Of a stretch of DNA of 64,000 bases, positions 23,062-35,339 are shown one piece after another. Origin of the DNA: Oncomelania hupensis (taxonomy: Eukaryota > Mollusca > Gastropoda > Littorinimorpha > Pomatiopsidae). Both the position numbers and the translations under genes were made by a program. The notes under the pieces are model-generated. The model was not told where the DNA came from. It saw only the letters and a list, made by a program, of their open reading frames with translations, and did no database searches. Every line of letters starts with the position of its first letter. Positions within the stretch are counted from its first letter, which is position 1. Location of the stretch: contig CM072522.1 of the NCBI GenBank assembly GCA_036898135.1, positions 3,583,921 through 3,647,920 of the forward strand, given 5' to 3'.

Positions 23062-23767
23062 TGGCTGACGTACGTTCCTAATGCTATTATGCTATCCATT
23101 TTATTAACGGAAGGAACTATACATAAATGTGGGTGTTCTCACAAAGGGTGGCCAAATTCGCAACAGAGGTATTTATCTGAAAATAGGTTATGGGGGGACG
23201 CCTGGGGTGAAATAGTTTTTTTTGCAATAATTATTATGTCTCAGAGTTGTATCGCAATATTCGACCTTTAATTATATTAATTATTGCTTTTTATGAGTGT
23301 ACAGTACGGTTATTTCTTCGATATTGAGCAAAAAGAACTGATTATTTAATTAGATTTTGTCACTATAAACCCTTACAGAACCTCAGCACATTGTAATGAA
23401 AAAGTAAGCACGCAGGGGCGGAGGAGGGGTGAGGGGAGGGTGTGACGTCAATTATTTTTATTGCTACTCGATCTACTCACGTCGAAGTCGTCTGCATCAA
23501 GAAACCTAAAGGCCCCGCCACACATGCCGATTGTGCAACGATTTTGTTTGCGATCCGATCGCCATTGCTACGTGATGACGTCAGAACAACTGCTTGCGAT
23601 TTGCAATCGGCTCGGTATCATGCGATTAGAGCCTGTTCTAATGTCTGATAAAGCCCGCAGAACGCTTGGCACGTCAGACATTTCTTCAGTTCTTGCGCGC
23701 GTGCACATGTCCCTTTATTCGTCAAAGCCTTTATTCGCCAATTTCATAAAGAATGACCTAGTTGCGC

Positions 23768-24128
23768 ATAGAATGAACATTCTATATTATAGAATGCATT
23801 CTATGTTAAAGAATTAACATTCTATGTTATAGAATGGATTCTATGTTATAGAATGAACATTCTATATTATAGAATGCATTCTATGTTAAAGAATGCACAT
23901 TCTATGTTATAGAATGGATTCTATGTTATAGAATGAACATTCTAAGTTATAGAATGGATTCTATGTTATATAATGAACATTCTATGTTATAGAATGAATT
24001 CTACGTTATAGAATGACCATTCTATGTTATAGAATGAACATTCTATGTTATAGAATGGATCCTATGTTATAGAATGAACATTCTATGTTATAGAATGAAC
24101 ATTCTATAACATAGAATGCATTCTATGT
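23768..24128. repeat. Central palindromic array of the foldback element
   Basis: About 16 units of roughly 22 bp alternate TTCTATGTTATAGAATGAACA and TTATAGAATGGATTCTATG forms. They differ from the arm units by carrying GAACATTC or GGATTC where the arms carry GAATTC. Confidence 0.85.
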
Positions 24129-24773
24129 GCACCAAATGTTAAAAAATAATTCTATGAAAATAGAATGTATTCAGTGTTGCGAATAAAATCCATTTTATGT
24201 AAAAAAAAAAAAAGGTATTTTATGTCATACAATTCTTGCTGTGTAATACAATTAATTATATATATAATTCATTTCACTCACATAAAATTAAAAAACACAA
24301 CTAATAAATTGTAACGAAATTTACAATTTAAAAAAAGATATTGTATGACACATCACCACATCGCATCATCACCACATCGATCACATAATCACATCACATC
24401 ACTGCATCACATTGCTTCATCACCATCATCGTGAAAACGCACCACCACATAAAATCACATCACATCAACAAATCATCACATCACATCAGCCGACATCACA
24501 GCAGCAGCACATCTTCAGATTGCAGCAGACAGCACATATCATGGCATCAGTGAATCACATCACATAATCTAATCACCCCACCCCTCCCACCCATCACATT
24601 TGTGGTGCAGTGTGGTGTGATTTAGAGTGATGTAGTGTGGTGATGTGATGTGGTAATGTGTATGTATCTGCAATACAGTTCTATTATGCCTTAAACGCGA
24701 GTGAATCAGACCACATCATCACATAACCTAATCACTCTACCACACCTACCCATCACATTTGTGGTGCAGTGTG

Positions 24774-25871
24774 ATGTAGAGTGATGTGGTGTGGTGATGG
24801 GATGTGGCAATGTGTATATCTCTCTGCAATACAGTCCCATGCCTTAAAAAATGTTCTCTATACCTCGACAGAGCTCCAGTTTTTACTATTTTTAAAAAAG
24901 TGTATGTATTGATTTCATTCTATAACATAGAATGAAGTCTATGACATAGAATGAATTCTATGATATAGAATGAATTCTATGACATAGAATGAATTCTATA
25001 GCTTAGAATAAAGAGGATAACAGAATGAATAAGATGACATAGAATGAATTCTATGACATAGAATGAATTCTATAACATAGAATGAATCCTATAGCATAGA
25101 ATGAATTCTATGTTACAGAATGAATTCTATGTCGTAGAATTCATTCTATGCTATAGAATTCATTCTATGCTATAGAATAAATTCTATGTCATAGAATTCA
25201 TTCTTTGCTATAGAATTCATTCTATGTCATAGAATTCATTCTATGTCATCTTATTCATTCTATGTTATACTATTCATTCTATGCCTATAGAATTCATTCT
25301 ATGTCATAGAATTAATTCTATGTCATAGAATTCATTCTATGCTATAAAATTCATTCTATGCATATAGAATTCATTCTTTATTATAGAATTTATTCTATGT
25401 TATACAATTTATTCTATGCACATAGAATTCATTTTATGTCATATAATTTATTTTATGTTAAAGAATTCATTCTATGTTATAGAATGAATTGTATGCACAT
25501 AGAATAAATTCTATGTTATAGAATTCATTCTTTGTAATAGAATTCATTATATGTTATAGAATATAATTCTATGCATACCAATGCATTCTATAATATAGAA
25601 TTGTATTACATACATAGAATCTTATTCTCTATTATAAAATGTTATTATATACATATAATTTTATTATGGACATAGAATTTTACACTATATTATAGAATGT
25701 TATTCTATACAAAGAATTTTATTCTATTACTTACAATATTGGTTTCTTTTTTATAAATGGAATTTCAACTAATGAATGCTTTTTGTGTGCATAGAATGCT
25801 TTCTATGTGCATAGGATTTATTCTATGTATAGAATAGTCACATAGAATAAATGGACACATGGCGCCCCATA
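24774..25871 (-). repeat. Right arm of the foldback element
   Basis: Inverse of 21948-23061. A second, partial copy of its innermost segment lies just inside at about 24606-24690, so the inner end has its own direct duplication. Confidence 0.85.
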
Positions 25872-25876
25872 TGTGG

Positions 25877-26432
25877 AACACAAATTACTCAAACCTTTAC
25901 GATCGTACCTTCGCGCACGAGAAGCTATTTTAGAAATTACTTCCCTTTACTTATTTTTCTCAACATTTTTTTCCATGTCGCATTTAAATAAATCTCACTA
26001 TAGGTTTGAAAGCAAATAATTATCAGCAATGAGTATTAGAATATTGCACGAGTTTATTAATTATTTGTATCATCTTTCAGTAGAATTTAACTATATATAC
26101 CATATACATGCACCAAAAAGAAAACATTAAATTAACGTTTTTTTCTGGTGTCCTTTCAACCGTTAAATCCCAACAAAAAGATAACGTTAAGGAAACGTTT
26201 CCATCAAACGATTAACCAAAATACAACCAGGAAAACCAATTGTAAACGTTAATTTAACGTTTGTTTGCTATCTGGGTTTCTCTCTGGACTGAAAACACAT
26301 TTTTCCAACAGTGTCTATGCTTAAATTTCGACCCTGAATTTTTCTTCGTGAAATAGTCGTTCTGTGTGTATGTGTGTGTGGGGGGGGGGGGGTGTGTGTG
26401 TGTGTGTGGTCGGATTTTGGTATTTATGTTTT
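25877..26432. other. Non-coding stretch
   Basis: No gene is seen. AACGTTAA and TTAACGTTT blocks recur at 26130-26265. A GT/G run lies at 26365-26408. Confidence 0.5.
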
Positions 26433-27076
26433 CCTATCCTATCCTATCCCGTTACTTGAAGGTCGTTGGGGCACCACTGATGATCGTTTAACCAGCATAC
26501 TCATCTTTCTCTGTCCTCAGCAACCATCATGGCTTCGCTCAGTGTCAAGCCAGTCCATTCTCGTCCTCCCACCTCTTTTTCTGTCTCCCTCTTCCTCTGC
26601 CTCCTTGCACCGTGCCTTGCAGGATGCTTTTTGCAAGGCCTGATGCTCTGGTGACGTGGCCATATCATCGGAGTTTCCGTTTCTTCACCACAGTTAGCAT
26701 GTCATCGTGTTGTCCAATGGCTTGTGTGATGGTCTGTCGGACTTCGATGTTGGTGATGTGCTGAGTATAGGAAATGCCCAGAAGTCTTCGGTAGCACCTC
26801 ATCTCCATGCTTTGTATTTTTCGTTGTAGATCTGCTGTGAGAGTCCATGTTTCCCAAGCGTGTAGGAAGATGGAGATGACAAGGGAGTGCAGCATCCTTA
26901 CCTTGGAATGACTGATCGTCATGTCTTTCCAAATGGGCTTCAGCCTTATCAGGACCGCAGTTGTTTGTGCGATCCTGAAGAGGACGTCATGTCGGGACTC
27001 ATTGTCTGATACAACGTCTCCTAAATATTTGAAGTTATGCAATATTTTGAGAGATTTGCCTTAGACCTTGATGTCC
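26433..27076 (-). mobile_element. RTE-like LINE copy B, 3' segment
   Basis: Minus-strand 3' end of the RTE-like LINE, from the GGATA tail at 26433 inwards through KRKLR, MEMRCYRRLLGISYTQHIT and KPIWKDMTIS to FKYLGDVVSDNESR. It has scattered indels. It joins at 27075-27077 to a plus-strand segment of the same LINE. Confidence 0.9.
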
Positions 27077-27505
27077 AGGAGTGTGAAAATAACCACACCA
27101 TCAGCCTCATCAGCCGTCCCAGCAAGGTCCTCCTGAAAATAATACTTAAGAGGTTGAAACCCCAAGCTGAACAAATCATAGCTGTAGAACAAGCAGGATT
27201 CAGGTCAGGGCGAAGTACCACTGAACAGATTTTCAACCTCAGAATAATCTGCGAGAAATACATACAGCACCAACAAAATCTATATCATGTGTTTATAGAC
27301 TTCAAGAATGCGTTTGACCGAGTCTGGCATGCAGCTCTGTGTGCAACCACGAGAGTGTACATCAGCCCTAAAATTATTGAAGTCGTCAAAAGCCTGTATG
27401 ACAAGGCTACCAGTGCTTTCCTCTACAACAGCGCCATCGGAAACTGGTTCAGAACAACAATCGGTTTGCGTCAAGGATGCCCACTCTCTCCAACTCTTCT
27501 TTCAT
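27077..27505 (+). mobile_element. RTE-like LINE copy B, inverted 5' segment
   Basis: This plus-strand part of the RT domain carries EQAGFRSGRSTTEQIFNLRI, the motif A region YHVFIDFKNAFDRVWHAAL and motif B (LRQGCPLSPTL). Relative to the adjoining 3' segment it is inverted, and the roughly 330 bp of ORF2 that should lie between them is missing. The junction shares one or two bases. Confidence 0.9.
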
Positions 27506-27569
27506 GTTTTGCTTTCGCTTTATTTATTTATTCATGTATTTATTTATATTATTGGTCATATATTTATGG

Positions 27570-27629
27570 TTTTTTTTTAATTTCTGTAAAGTGCTATGAG
27601 CTCTAGTGATGAAGGGCGCTGTACAATTG

Positions 27630-27682
<53 letters not shown>
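27570..27682 (+). repeat. LINE/SINE-type 3' end with ATT tail
   Basis: GTAAAGTGCTATGAGCTC, GGGCGCTGTACAATTG and then ATT repeated about 20 times is a common 3' end of molluscan LINE-related repeats. Only the last 45 bp of the family and the tail remain. Confidence 0.6.
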
Positions 27683-28685
27683 AGCTTACATGTAGGTTTA
27701 AGCTACGATTGTCCATTATAGAATCTTTTAATTTGACAAGAGTGCAGTTTCTCCAGTAAACTAATTGTCATAACAAATAAACAAACCGTCCTTAAAAAGC
27801 CGAGAGAAAACTTGTATATACATACATATATATATATATTACTTGACCTCCATCTCCGTCTATCTGCTCGTCGCTCCATCTGTCTGTTTACGACAAGTAA
27901 GACTAAGCTTTTGGGCCTAAAACCTTCATCCTATTAAATTCAACCTGTTTGTGCAACCACAAAGACTCGGTTTTCGTTCTTTCTCCCATTACGGCCCAAA
28001 GCTTTTGAATTCATTGCCACAAAAAGAGACATTGACTGTCTGGATGTTTTCAAGCTACATCCACTGAACCCTACCTCTTCTTTTCCCCCTTTCTGTGCGT
28101 CCTTACCATGCTACCCAGCTGCGCCTTACAAGTGGACATTATCACCATCTATGAAACGATCAGTGAATCTGTATCTCTTTCTCTTACAGTTTGAAATTTT
28201 TCTTTCTCAATTTTCATGTTTAATTTTTTTTAAGTGGTATGTTCAAATACTTAATTTCATGTTTTCTCCCAAAATTTTTTAAGTATATTTAACTACCATT
28301 GTCAAATCTCAGTTGCTTCTACCACGGTGACACCGCTTCGAAGCGAGCTACGATTTTTCCTTTGTTTTTGGTTGTGACATCGTGTGAATATGTGTGAACC
28401 TTACCCACTAAGGTAACAACAAATGAAGACTTATGAAAGTGTTAGCTCTTGGATCAACAATTATTTTCTCAACATTTTTCTCCATAACTATTTATTGTCG
28501 TTGTTGTTCTGCATGATATTAATATTATTCATTTAGTGTAATTGTAATTTTGGTAAAAAAAAAAACAACAATAAACAATAACAACAAATAAATGAAAAGG
28601 ACAAGGAGAAGAAGAAGGAGAAACGCTCGCAATGTTTTTTAAACGTTATTTTAATCCCCCAGTTTTACAAAGATTCTGACAAATG
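27683..28685. other. Non-coding stretch with a possible old LINE trace
   Basis: No intact gene. At about 27960-28080, a frame reading HYGPKLLNSLPQKE resembles the C-terminal PKLWNSLP motif of L2/CR1-type LINE proteins, but frame breaks and lack of context make this weak. A-rich and CAA-rich sequence at 28555-28620 precedes the minus-strand gene's end. Confidence 0.3.
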
Positions 28686-29324
28686 TTAACTTGTGTCCAT
28701 CACCTTGGCCAGTGGCCAGTTTACTTCGTACTCGTCGCACGCTCTGCATGTGTTTGGGCCAAATGCACTTTTGAAAGGCTGGCCTATGGCTGATGCAGTC
28801 TCAACACTTTTTGCAGCAGATTTTCCAAACGTTTTTGTCTCACGCGTGTTGTGGAAAGGCCATGTAGGAAGCCCACACGGCTGCCTGGTTTGTATTTCTT
28901 GACTTCGCTGTGTGGTGGTTTGAGTTGACATAGGTTGAGCTTGTTTTGAAGTTTGAGTAGACATCGGTTGGCACGGTTGAGTTGTGCCCACGCCTCTCTC
29001 TGCCAGCTGCACGGCGTTTCCACCACCACCAACACACACCGATCTTCCAAAGTTGACGCTGTCTTTGGCTTTTCTCTCTTTATTGACTTTCTCAAAGGTG
29101 ACTCTGATATCTCCTCCAGGCAGAATGAAAGAGAAGTCGACATTCGGACAAAATTCTTTGGCAGATCCACACAGACAAGTGCCTGGCTTGTAGCCGGGGT
29201 CATAGGTCACGCCCTTACTGCCCGCCACCTTCCTACTTTTGCCCTGCTCTGGCCACACCACAGGATGCAAGAGGTAGCCATCCACACTAGAACTCTTCTT
29301 CATCTCCAGCTTTGTGGGCGCCAT
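28686..29324 (-). CDS. Hypothetical protein, 212 residues, apparently single exon
   Basis: The ATG at 29324-29322 is in a strong context (A at -3, G at +4) and opens an uninterrupted frame to a stop at 28686. The protein is not recognised. It starts MAPTKLEMKKSSSVDGYLLH and has a cysteine-containing segment, TCLCGSAKEFCPN, near residues 50-62. A stretch VDFSFILPGGDIRVTFEKV near 63-81 could form strands. A Gln/Thr/Ser-rich region with a repeated QPMSTQT follows near 119-135, then the C-terminal pair CRACDEYE. No signal peptide or membrane segment is evident. It shares nothing with the mobile elements around it, and GC content over the frame is higher than in its flanks. It may be a host gene or the first exon of one. 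On the minus strand AATAAA occurs near 28490. Confidence 0.55.
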   Translation of the reverse strand: MAPTKLEMKKSSSVDGYLLHPVVWPEQGKSRKVAGSKGVTYDPGYKPGTCLCGSAKEFCPNVDFSFILPGGDIRVTFEKVNKERKAKDSVNFGRSVCVGGGGNAVQLAERGVGTTQPCQPMSTQTSKQAQPMSTQTTTQRSQEIQTRQPCGLPTWPFHNTRETKTFGKSAAKSVETASAIGQPFKSAFGPNTCRACDEYEVNWPLAKVMDTS

Positions 29325-31205
29325 GTTCTATCACCAAATGAAGTGTCTTAATCACTGAGGTGGTAAACCAAGATCAAATACAGAGAATATAGATCTATTT
29401 CTGACTGCAAAATGAAGCTGGTCAAATTCTGACTTGAGGGCCTTTTCAACCACATCAATGGAGGTTAGCTATGAGTAGACAGAACCAGACAAATTCTAGG
29501 TATTGGCTTTTGTTTTTGTTTTCTTGGGAGAAGGTGTAACACAAATAAAGATAATTTTGAATAGCATGGCCAGAAGCTGAGTAACAATGTTCTTGGGTTG
29601 CAAATTTGAGATAAACTGCAATCAGATCTTTCTTTGTCTTCAACGGTCAGGATTTTAATTCCTTCTAAACGCAACTGACAGGAGCAGAGACACAGGCAAA
29701 TCTTTAAAACCAATCGGTTAACAGATTTAATTAAAATTTGCTTGTATTCATAACAGCAATTTCTAAGACATGTCCTAAATAAATTTCTGCAGAATGTTCC
29801 AGGCAAAAATAACTCTACAGTTTGGTGACATTCACTGAGTCAGGCTTAGCGATCTTGAATTACTAACCACATAGATGATGATGTTAGGAGCGAAACAGAC
29901 GATTCCAGACGACTTGCCCATTTGGAAGCCTGAAGGGACCATGTACGATGGAGTTATGAGTGTAAGTAGAGATGGTAACATCAATATTGGTCTAAAATAG
30001 TGTTCACGGGGTTGTGCTAAAGTTAGTGTCCTTAAAAGATCAGACTTGCCTGGCATCCCAGACGTAACCCAATGCGCAGTGTTAACTGTCGTGTGCTTTA
30101 ATCTCAATTCATAAGCACATGGGTCCCAAAGTGGGTTATGTTTTGGTTTTGCGAAGTGTCCTAAAATAATGAACCTTTGCTCGCAGACGGCATCTAAATG
30201 GTCATAGTTGACAGTTTTATTCAAAATGAACGTCTTCCATAACAAAGAGACCAAGTTTTATACTGTAGTGCTGTACGTTGTAATTTTATTGATGATGTGT
30301 CTTTTACGAGAAAGAGCTCAGCTTTCATTGGCCTGAGAATACTTTGTGAGTTTGGATGAATAATGTTTTTTGTGAACAGGTATGACATGAATGTTTTTGG
30401 CAGCATTTACTGCTGATATTTCTTACTCAATGCAGGTTCACGGTATTTATTATTTACTGAAGTTTCACGTTGTTTCTGGGGTACCTGATTGCCAACACTG
30501 CAGTCTGGGGTTCCTGACTGTCACACGGTTTCAGTGATTTCCAGCACAGAACTGAAACACAGCACCATACTCTCGTTGAGGTATGAGAAATGATTTGTGG
30601 CATAATGCTTGCCTGGCGTGCAGGAGAACGGTTGATATCTCGATGGTGACGGGATATATATTTTTAAAGGAGCAGACTTTCTTTATACTTTATTTTACTT
30701 ATATACCCCCTTGTCGCAGAAGCAAGTTTAGAATCACAATCAAATTAAACCCGCCAAAGCACCCACTTGCAGCATCGAACGCCCAGGAAAACCGACTGAC
30801 CCTGAACGACGTATGCGCGATTATTTGAACCTGCCACTTAACAGAAAGTCGACTCTCGTAAGAACAATTTCCAGGCTCCATAGTTATGCAAACTAGGATC
30901 TTCTGCACAGCATGTGAGATTTTTATCCATGGACCACGGGGAAATGCTAAGTCGATTTCGATCTAGTATCGGTTCTTCTACAAGTCATGTTTTAAACTAA
31001 ACCATTCTGTTGTCTCCCTGCCTTCTTGAACTATTACACATGGCAATATTTGCATGGAAACTATAGACAAATGTATTTTCAGTCTTGTGGACTGAATGGA
31101 AAAGGTGGTGAAAAACTGTGAAAGTTTCTTGACAATTTGCCTAGTTTTCTTATCTGCGCCGCTGTTGTACGACGAAACGACAGGGCAGTGTTTTTAACAG
31201 CCGTT
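29325..31205. other. Non-coding stretch upstream of the 28.7-29.3 kb gene
   Basis: No repeat family seen elsewhere in the window and no convincing exon was found. Several frames of 60-140 codons on the minus strand have no recognisable motif or splice context. If the neighbouring minus-strand gene is real, its promoter should lie in the first few hundred bases here. Confidence 0.4.
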
Positions 31206-32475
31206 GATGTCACTATGATTCAGCCTCATCAGCTATCCCAGCAAAGTCCTCCTGAAAATAATACTCAACCGGTTGAAACCTCAAGCAGAAGAACAAGCAG
31301 GATTCATGGCAGGGCGAAGTACCACTGAACAGATTTTCAACCTCAGAATAATCTGCGAGAAATACCTACAGCATCAACAACATCTCTATCATGTGTTTGT
31401 AGACTTCAAGAAAGCGTTTGCCAGAGTCTGGCATGCAGCTCTGTGGGCAACCATGAGAGTTTACAACATCAGCCCTTAAAATTATTGAAGTCATCAAAAG
31501 CCTGTATGACAAGGCTACCAGTGCAGTGCTCCACAACAGCGCCATCGGAAACTGGTTCAGAACAACAATTGGTGTGCGTCAAGGATGCCCACTCTCTCCA
31601 ACACTCTTTAACATCTTCCTAGAGCGCATCATGTCAGATGCCCTTGCAGATCACGAAGGCACAGTCAGTATAGCGGGTAAAGCAATTTCCAACCTTTATT
31701 TTGCGGATGACATTGATGGATTGGCTGGAGAGGAACAAGAACTTGAACAGCTGGTACAGAGGCTTGATACCAGAGCCTATGGAATGGAAATAAGTGCAAA
31801 GAAGACCAAAAATAATGGTGACCAACAACACCAATGGCATCAACATGGACATCAAAGTCCAAAGCCAATCCATCAACTCAGTGCATAGCTTCAAATATTT
31901 AGGATAGTATCAGACAGGAAGTCCTCTCCCGGATCGCACAAATAACTGCGGCCCTGACAAGGTTTGAATCCCATTTGGAAAGACATGACCATCAGTCTAC
32001 ATTCCAAGGTAAGGCTGCTGTGCTCCCTTGTCATCTCCATCTTCCTACATGCTTACGAAACATGGACCCTCACAGAAGGTCTACAACGAAGAATACAAAG
32101 CATGGATATGAGGTGCTATAGAAGACCTCTGGGCATTTCCTACATCACCTACGACGAAGTCCGACAGACCATCACACAAGCCATTGGACAACACGATGAC
32201 ATGCTAATAGTGATGAAGAAACGGAAACTCCGATGGTATGGCCACGTCACCAGATCATCAGGCCTTGCAAAGATCATCCTGCAAGGCACGGTGCAAGGAG
32301 GCAGAAGGAGAGTGAGACAGAAAAAGAGGTGAGAGGACAACATTCGAGAATGGACTGGCTTGACACTGACCGAAGCCATGAGGGTTGCTGAGGATAGAGA
32401 AAGATGGAGTACGCTGGTTAAACGATCATCAGTCCCCTACGACCTTCGAGTTACGGGATAGGATAGGATGTCACT
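31206..32475 (+). mobile_element. RTE-like LINE copy C, 5'-truncated, with target duplication
   Basis: GATGTCACT stands at 31206-31214 and 32467-32475. Between them is the 3' half of the RTE-like LINE: RT region from SAFQ... EEQAGFMAGRSTTEQ, motif A (YHVFVDFKKAF), motif B (GVRQGCPLSPTLFNIF), motif C with the catalytic pair intact (LYFADDIDGLAG), then the C-terminal region to the GGATA tail. A frameshift near 31480 and others after 31800 disable it. Confidence 0.9.
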
Positions 32476-33666
32476 GCGGCTGCTGCCTGTAGTTATTGGT
32501 TTTGTTTTATACCACATCAGCATATTGTGTTGAAACAGTGCTTCCAAGAGGTTTTAGAGCAAGGGGTACAACATTTGAAGCCATACTGCCGAAAACTGAC
32601 AAACATTTTTTTGACGGGAGCTCTTTGGACCGCTGGCTGGTACAAGGCAATGGAAAGCAATCGAGAGCGACAGAGAGTTCGGTCGTCTGCTTCTAATTAA
32701 CCGTGCCTCCGTTCGGAGAAAAAGGTTCATATTGCCATATTTATGCGTTGTTCACAGGTCAGTTATTAAAAGTACCAGGTTAGCCGACTCTTTTTTTTTT
32801 AAACTAGAGTGCTTGACATTTTAGCATCTTCGAATGGGAGCTGACTCGCGAATTCCCGTTTCAAGCGGAGGAATACCTTATCGCGCGCTCAGCGGATTCC
32901 AAGCTTTTGATTGTCTGTTCTCCAGAAAACCAAGACAATGTTAGATATAGAACATGCGCTAAATCTAAAAACAATGACACCAGCATGCTTACAGATGCTG
33001 GACACAAAGACAAGAGGCCTATTGTATAGTCACAGTGCATTTACAACCCCATTTGGCAAGTCATTCCAGTTATTGTCAACCATCAGTCAAAAAATGTCAA
33101 CCATCAGTCAAAAAATGTTTAAGACCTCTTCCCCCCCCCCCCCCCCCCCTTACCCAGTCCCTTATACGCTGATGTGTCCAGGGACTTTAATCTACTAAAC
33201 TAAACTAAAAATGTTTTCTTATTGTCCAATCTCGATATATTTATGTCCCCTAGTTCTGTTGATATAGAAGGGTGATAAATGGTGCATTGACTGGATTTTG
33301 TACACTTCTATCATGTCCTCAGGGAACCTCCTCCAATAGACCAAACTTGGCATCTTCAGTGGTTTTAGTCGTTCTTCATATTCAACATGAAGACAATGTG
33401 TTTATTGCCTACGATGTTTTGAAGGAAATTTGTTTATTGTTTCAATGCAAATTGCAAATGCCGTGTATAAAAGCATTTTCTGTCTACCGGGCAGGTTTGT
33501 CCGCAAGCCCTCCGGCTGTCCTTCAGCGAATCTGCCCTGAGCAGTAGTGTCCAGACTAAGAAAGTAACGGTGGATAATACACGCGCTTTTTTTTTTGTAT
33601 CAAACAATGCGCGGTGATTTAAACAAAAGACTGCAAAGAAATCAATCTTTATTTTTGAAACTTTAG
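32476..33666. other. Non-coding stretch
   Basis: No gene is supported. GTCAACCATCAGTCAAAAAATG is duplicated in tandem at 33077-33120, followed by a C run at 33131-33149. CAGTCCCTTATACGCTGATG and the following TGTCCAGGGAC near 33157 resemble sequence at 14420-14450, so a short shared repeat end is likely. Confidence 0.4.
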
Positions 33667-33890
33667 ATGGACTATTCGGATGGAGTCATTAAAATACTTA
33701 GAAAACTGTCCTATCCGAGAGAATTTCGGCGAGGATTGAAGCCACAATCAGCCATTAGAAACAAGCGCATTACATCTAATTCCAGATCGTGGGCATCAAC
33801 TTTCCCAACACATCACAGAAAGATCATGACTGGCAATTTTGCACCTAAAAGTTTTCGCTACAGCAAAAGCTTACCTGAATGTTACTCCAA
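33667..33890 (+). CDS. Possible first coding exon of an unrecognised gene
   Basis: ATG at 33667 (A at -3 is not present, G at +4 is) opens about 74 codons that run to a good donor, GTAAGT, at 33891. The peptide begins MDYSDGVIKILRKLSYPREF, is rich in Arg, Lys and Ser, and contains WASTFPTHHRKIMTGNF. No acceptor or following exon could be paired with it in the next few kilobases and no family is recognised. A chance frame is possible. Confidence 0.3.
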
Positions 33891-35284
33891 AGTAAGTGGT
33901 ATTCACGAGCTTTCAGTGATAAGAGTTCCTTTCATTTACTGTCTCTTCTTCCCTCCCTCCCCGACATGCTCAGGTGACGTCAATTAATTAGATCACGTCA
34001 CTTCTTACGCTGACATCTTAAAGTCTCGGCCATTTACCCGTAGGAGGAAATGAACTTGCATAAAAGGAGAAGCCATTTCATATCTGGATAGCCAAATGAA
34101 TGAGAACCGTTTCCTTATTTTTGCGCCAGTAATGTTTTCTGTATATATATTGCTTACCAAGGTGATGCATTCTAATCATAATGAAGCACTCGGTGCATGT
34201 CTTTATTAGAGTCAAAACATGGTATATGGTCAAGCATATGAGTGTACAAACACTGAAAAAGCTGTTTCCTTGCAGCACTGACGACACAAGATCTTTATTG
34301 TTGCATCAAGTTTTATTCATGAGATTAACATAAGTTGTACTGATAAGTAGTAATTATCACAAGATCATCAATCATGCCATCGACCTGGGACAAGCTACCG
34401 TCTGTTATTTTGAGTATCAGCTGCACACCTTTCTCCGTTTCGTGGCAAACAGCAAGAACATCTGGCGATGGCAAGACCAGCCCCCCTCTGTTTCAAGTGA
34501 CCTAAAGACACATTTGCTGAGTCTGACATACTATACTTTTTGGTCTCAATCAGTGCATCGATGCACACAGGACATGCAATTCTGTTAGTTACCATACGCA
34601 CAACATATCCTGCGATGTATGATATTGCAGCCTCCTTATATTCAGACCACAGGCGCTTGTATCAGGACACGCGAGCGCCTATGCCTGTGACGCGTCTCCC
34701 TTTGGTTATCTATAATACAAGGTCCCAAACAGAAGCAGGCAAAACTTACTGGTCATCGCAGTTTTCAAATCTATATGAACAAACTACAAAATGTCTCCCC
34801 AAATAAGGCAACGCATTCATTTCAGCAGTGATTCACGCAAACATACAAAATAATAAATATGCTTTGTCTATTTTCAAACCCGTTACATTTCGATAAAATT
34901 GTCAAAAAAATGACTTTTTTTCACAATCGCTTCACGGAAGTGCCCTTTCTAATAAACTATAACTTCCGTCTGTAGTAAACGAGTTTCGGTTTAAACTATC
35001 AATGTCCATCGGTTCTCAAGAACGAATTAAAGCGTGTCACTTTCGCTTTTGGGATGGATGCTAAGATTTTTTTTTGTGCTAAGAGCTTAATTACAAGAAA
35101 CATATTGAAATGTAGCAAACGTGCAAACGCCACTTCTGTTGCTATTTTATATTGCACTAAAAATGATGAGGATGAATGAAAAATAAAATCTACTGCACTA
35201 GAGCATAGGTCTATCTACACAGATGCAGTTCAAACCAATGTAGGTCCATGCGTGACAAGATCAACTACAATGTCACTAAGCATT
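33891..35284. other. Non-coding stretch
   Basis: No gene or repeat family seen elsewhere in the window. Would be intronic if the exon at 33667-33890 is real. Confidence 0.4.
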
Positions 35285-35339
35285 CCTATCCTATCCTATC
35301 CTGTCCCGTAACCCGAAGGTCGTAGGGGCACCACAGATG

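Larger units (their letters stand above)
21948..25871. mobile_element. Foldback-type element with about 1.1-kb terminal inverted repeats
   Basis: The ends are exact inverses: TATGGGGCGCCATGTGTCCA at 21948 and its reverse complement ending at 25871. Each is flanked by TGTGG (21943-21947 and 25872-25876), a likely 5-bp target duplication. The arms run inwards to about 23061 and 24774, differ at scattered positions, and are mostly arrays of palindromic units joining GAATTC with CATAGAAT/ATTCTATG. The centre holds another such array (23768-24128), a CATCA-rich stretch (24340-24600) and about 500 bp of non-repeated sequence. No transposase frame is seen, so the element is non-autonomous. Total length is 3,924 bp. 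The structure matches foldback elements such as Drosophila FB by type; no homology to FB is claimed. Confidence 0.85.

Noticed and set aside
27960..28080. LINE C-terminal fragment
   Set aside because: Only a short HYGPKLLNSLP-like match with frame breaks; kept as a note in the intergenic entry and not called.
28984..29193. Plus-strand open frames at 28.7-29.3 kb
   Set aside because: They are antisense to the longer minus-strand frame, which has the better start context.
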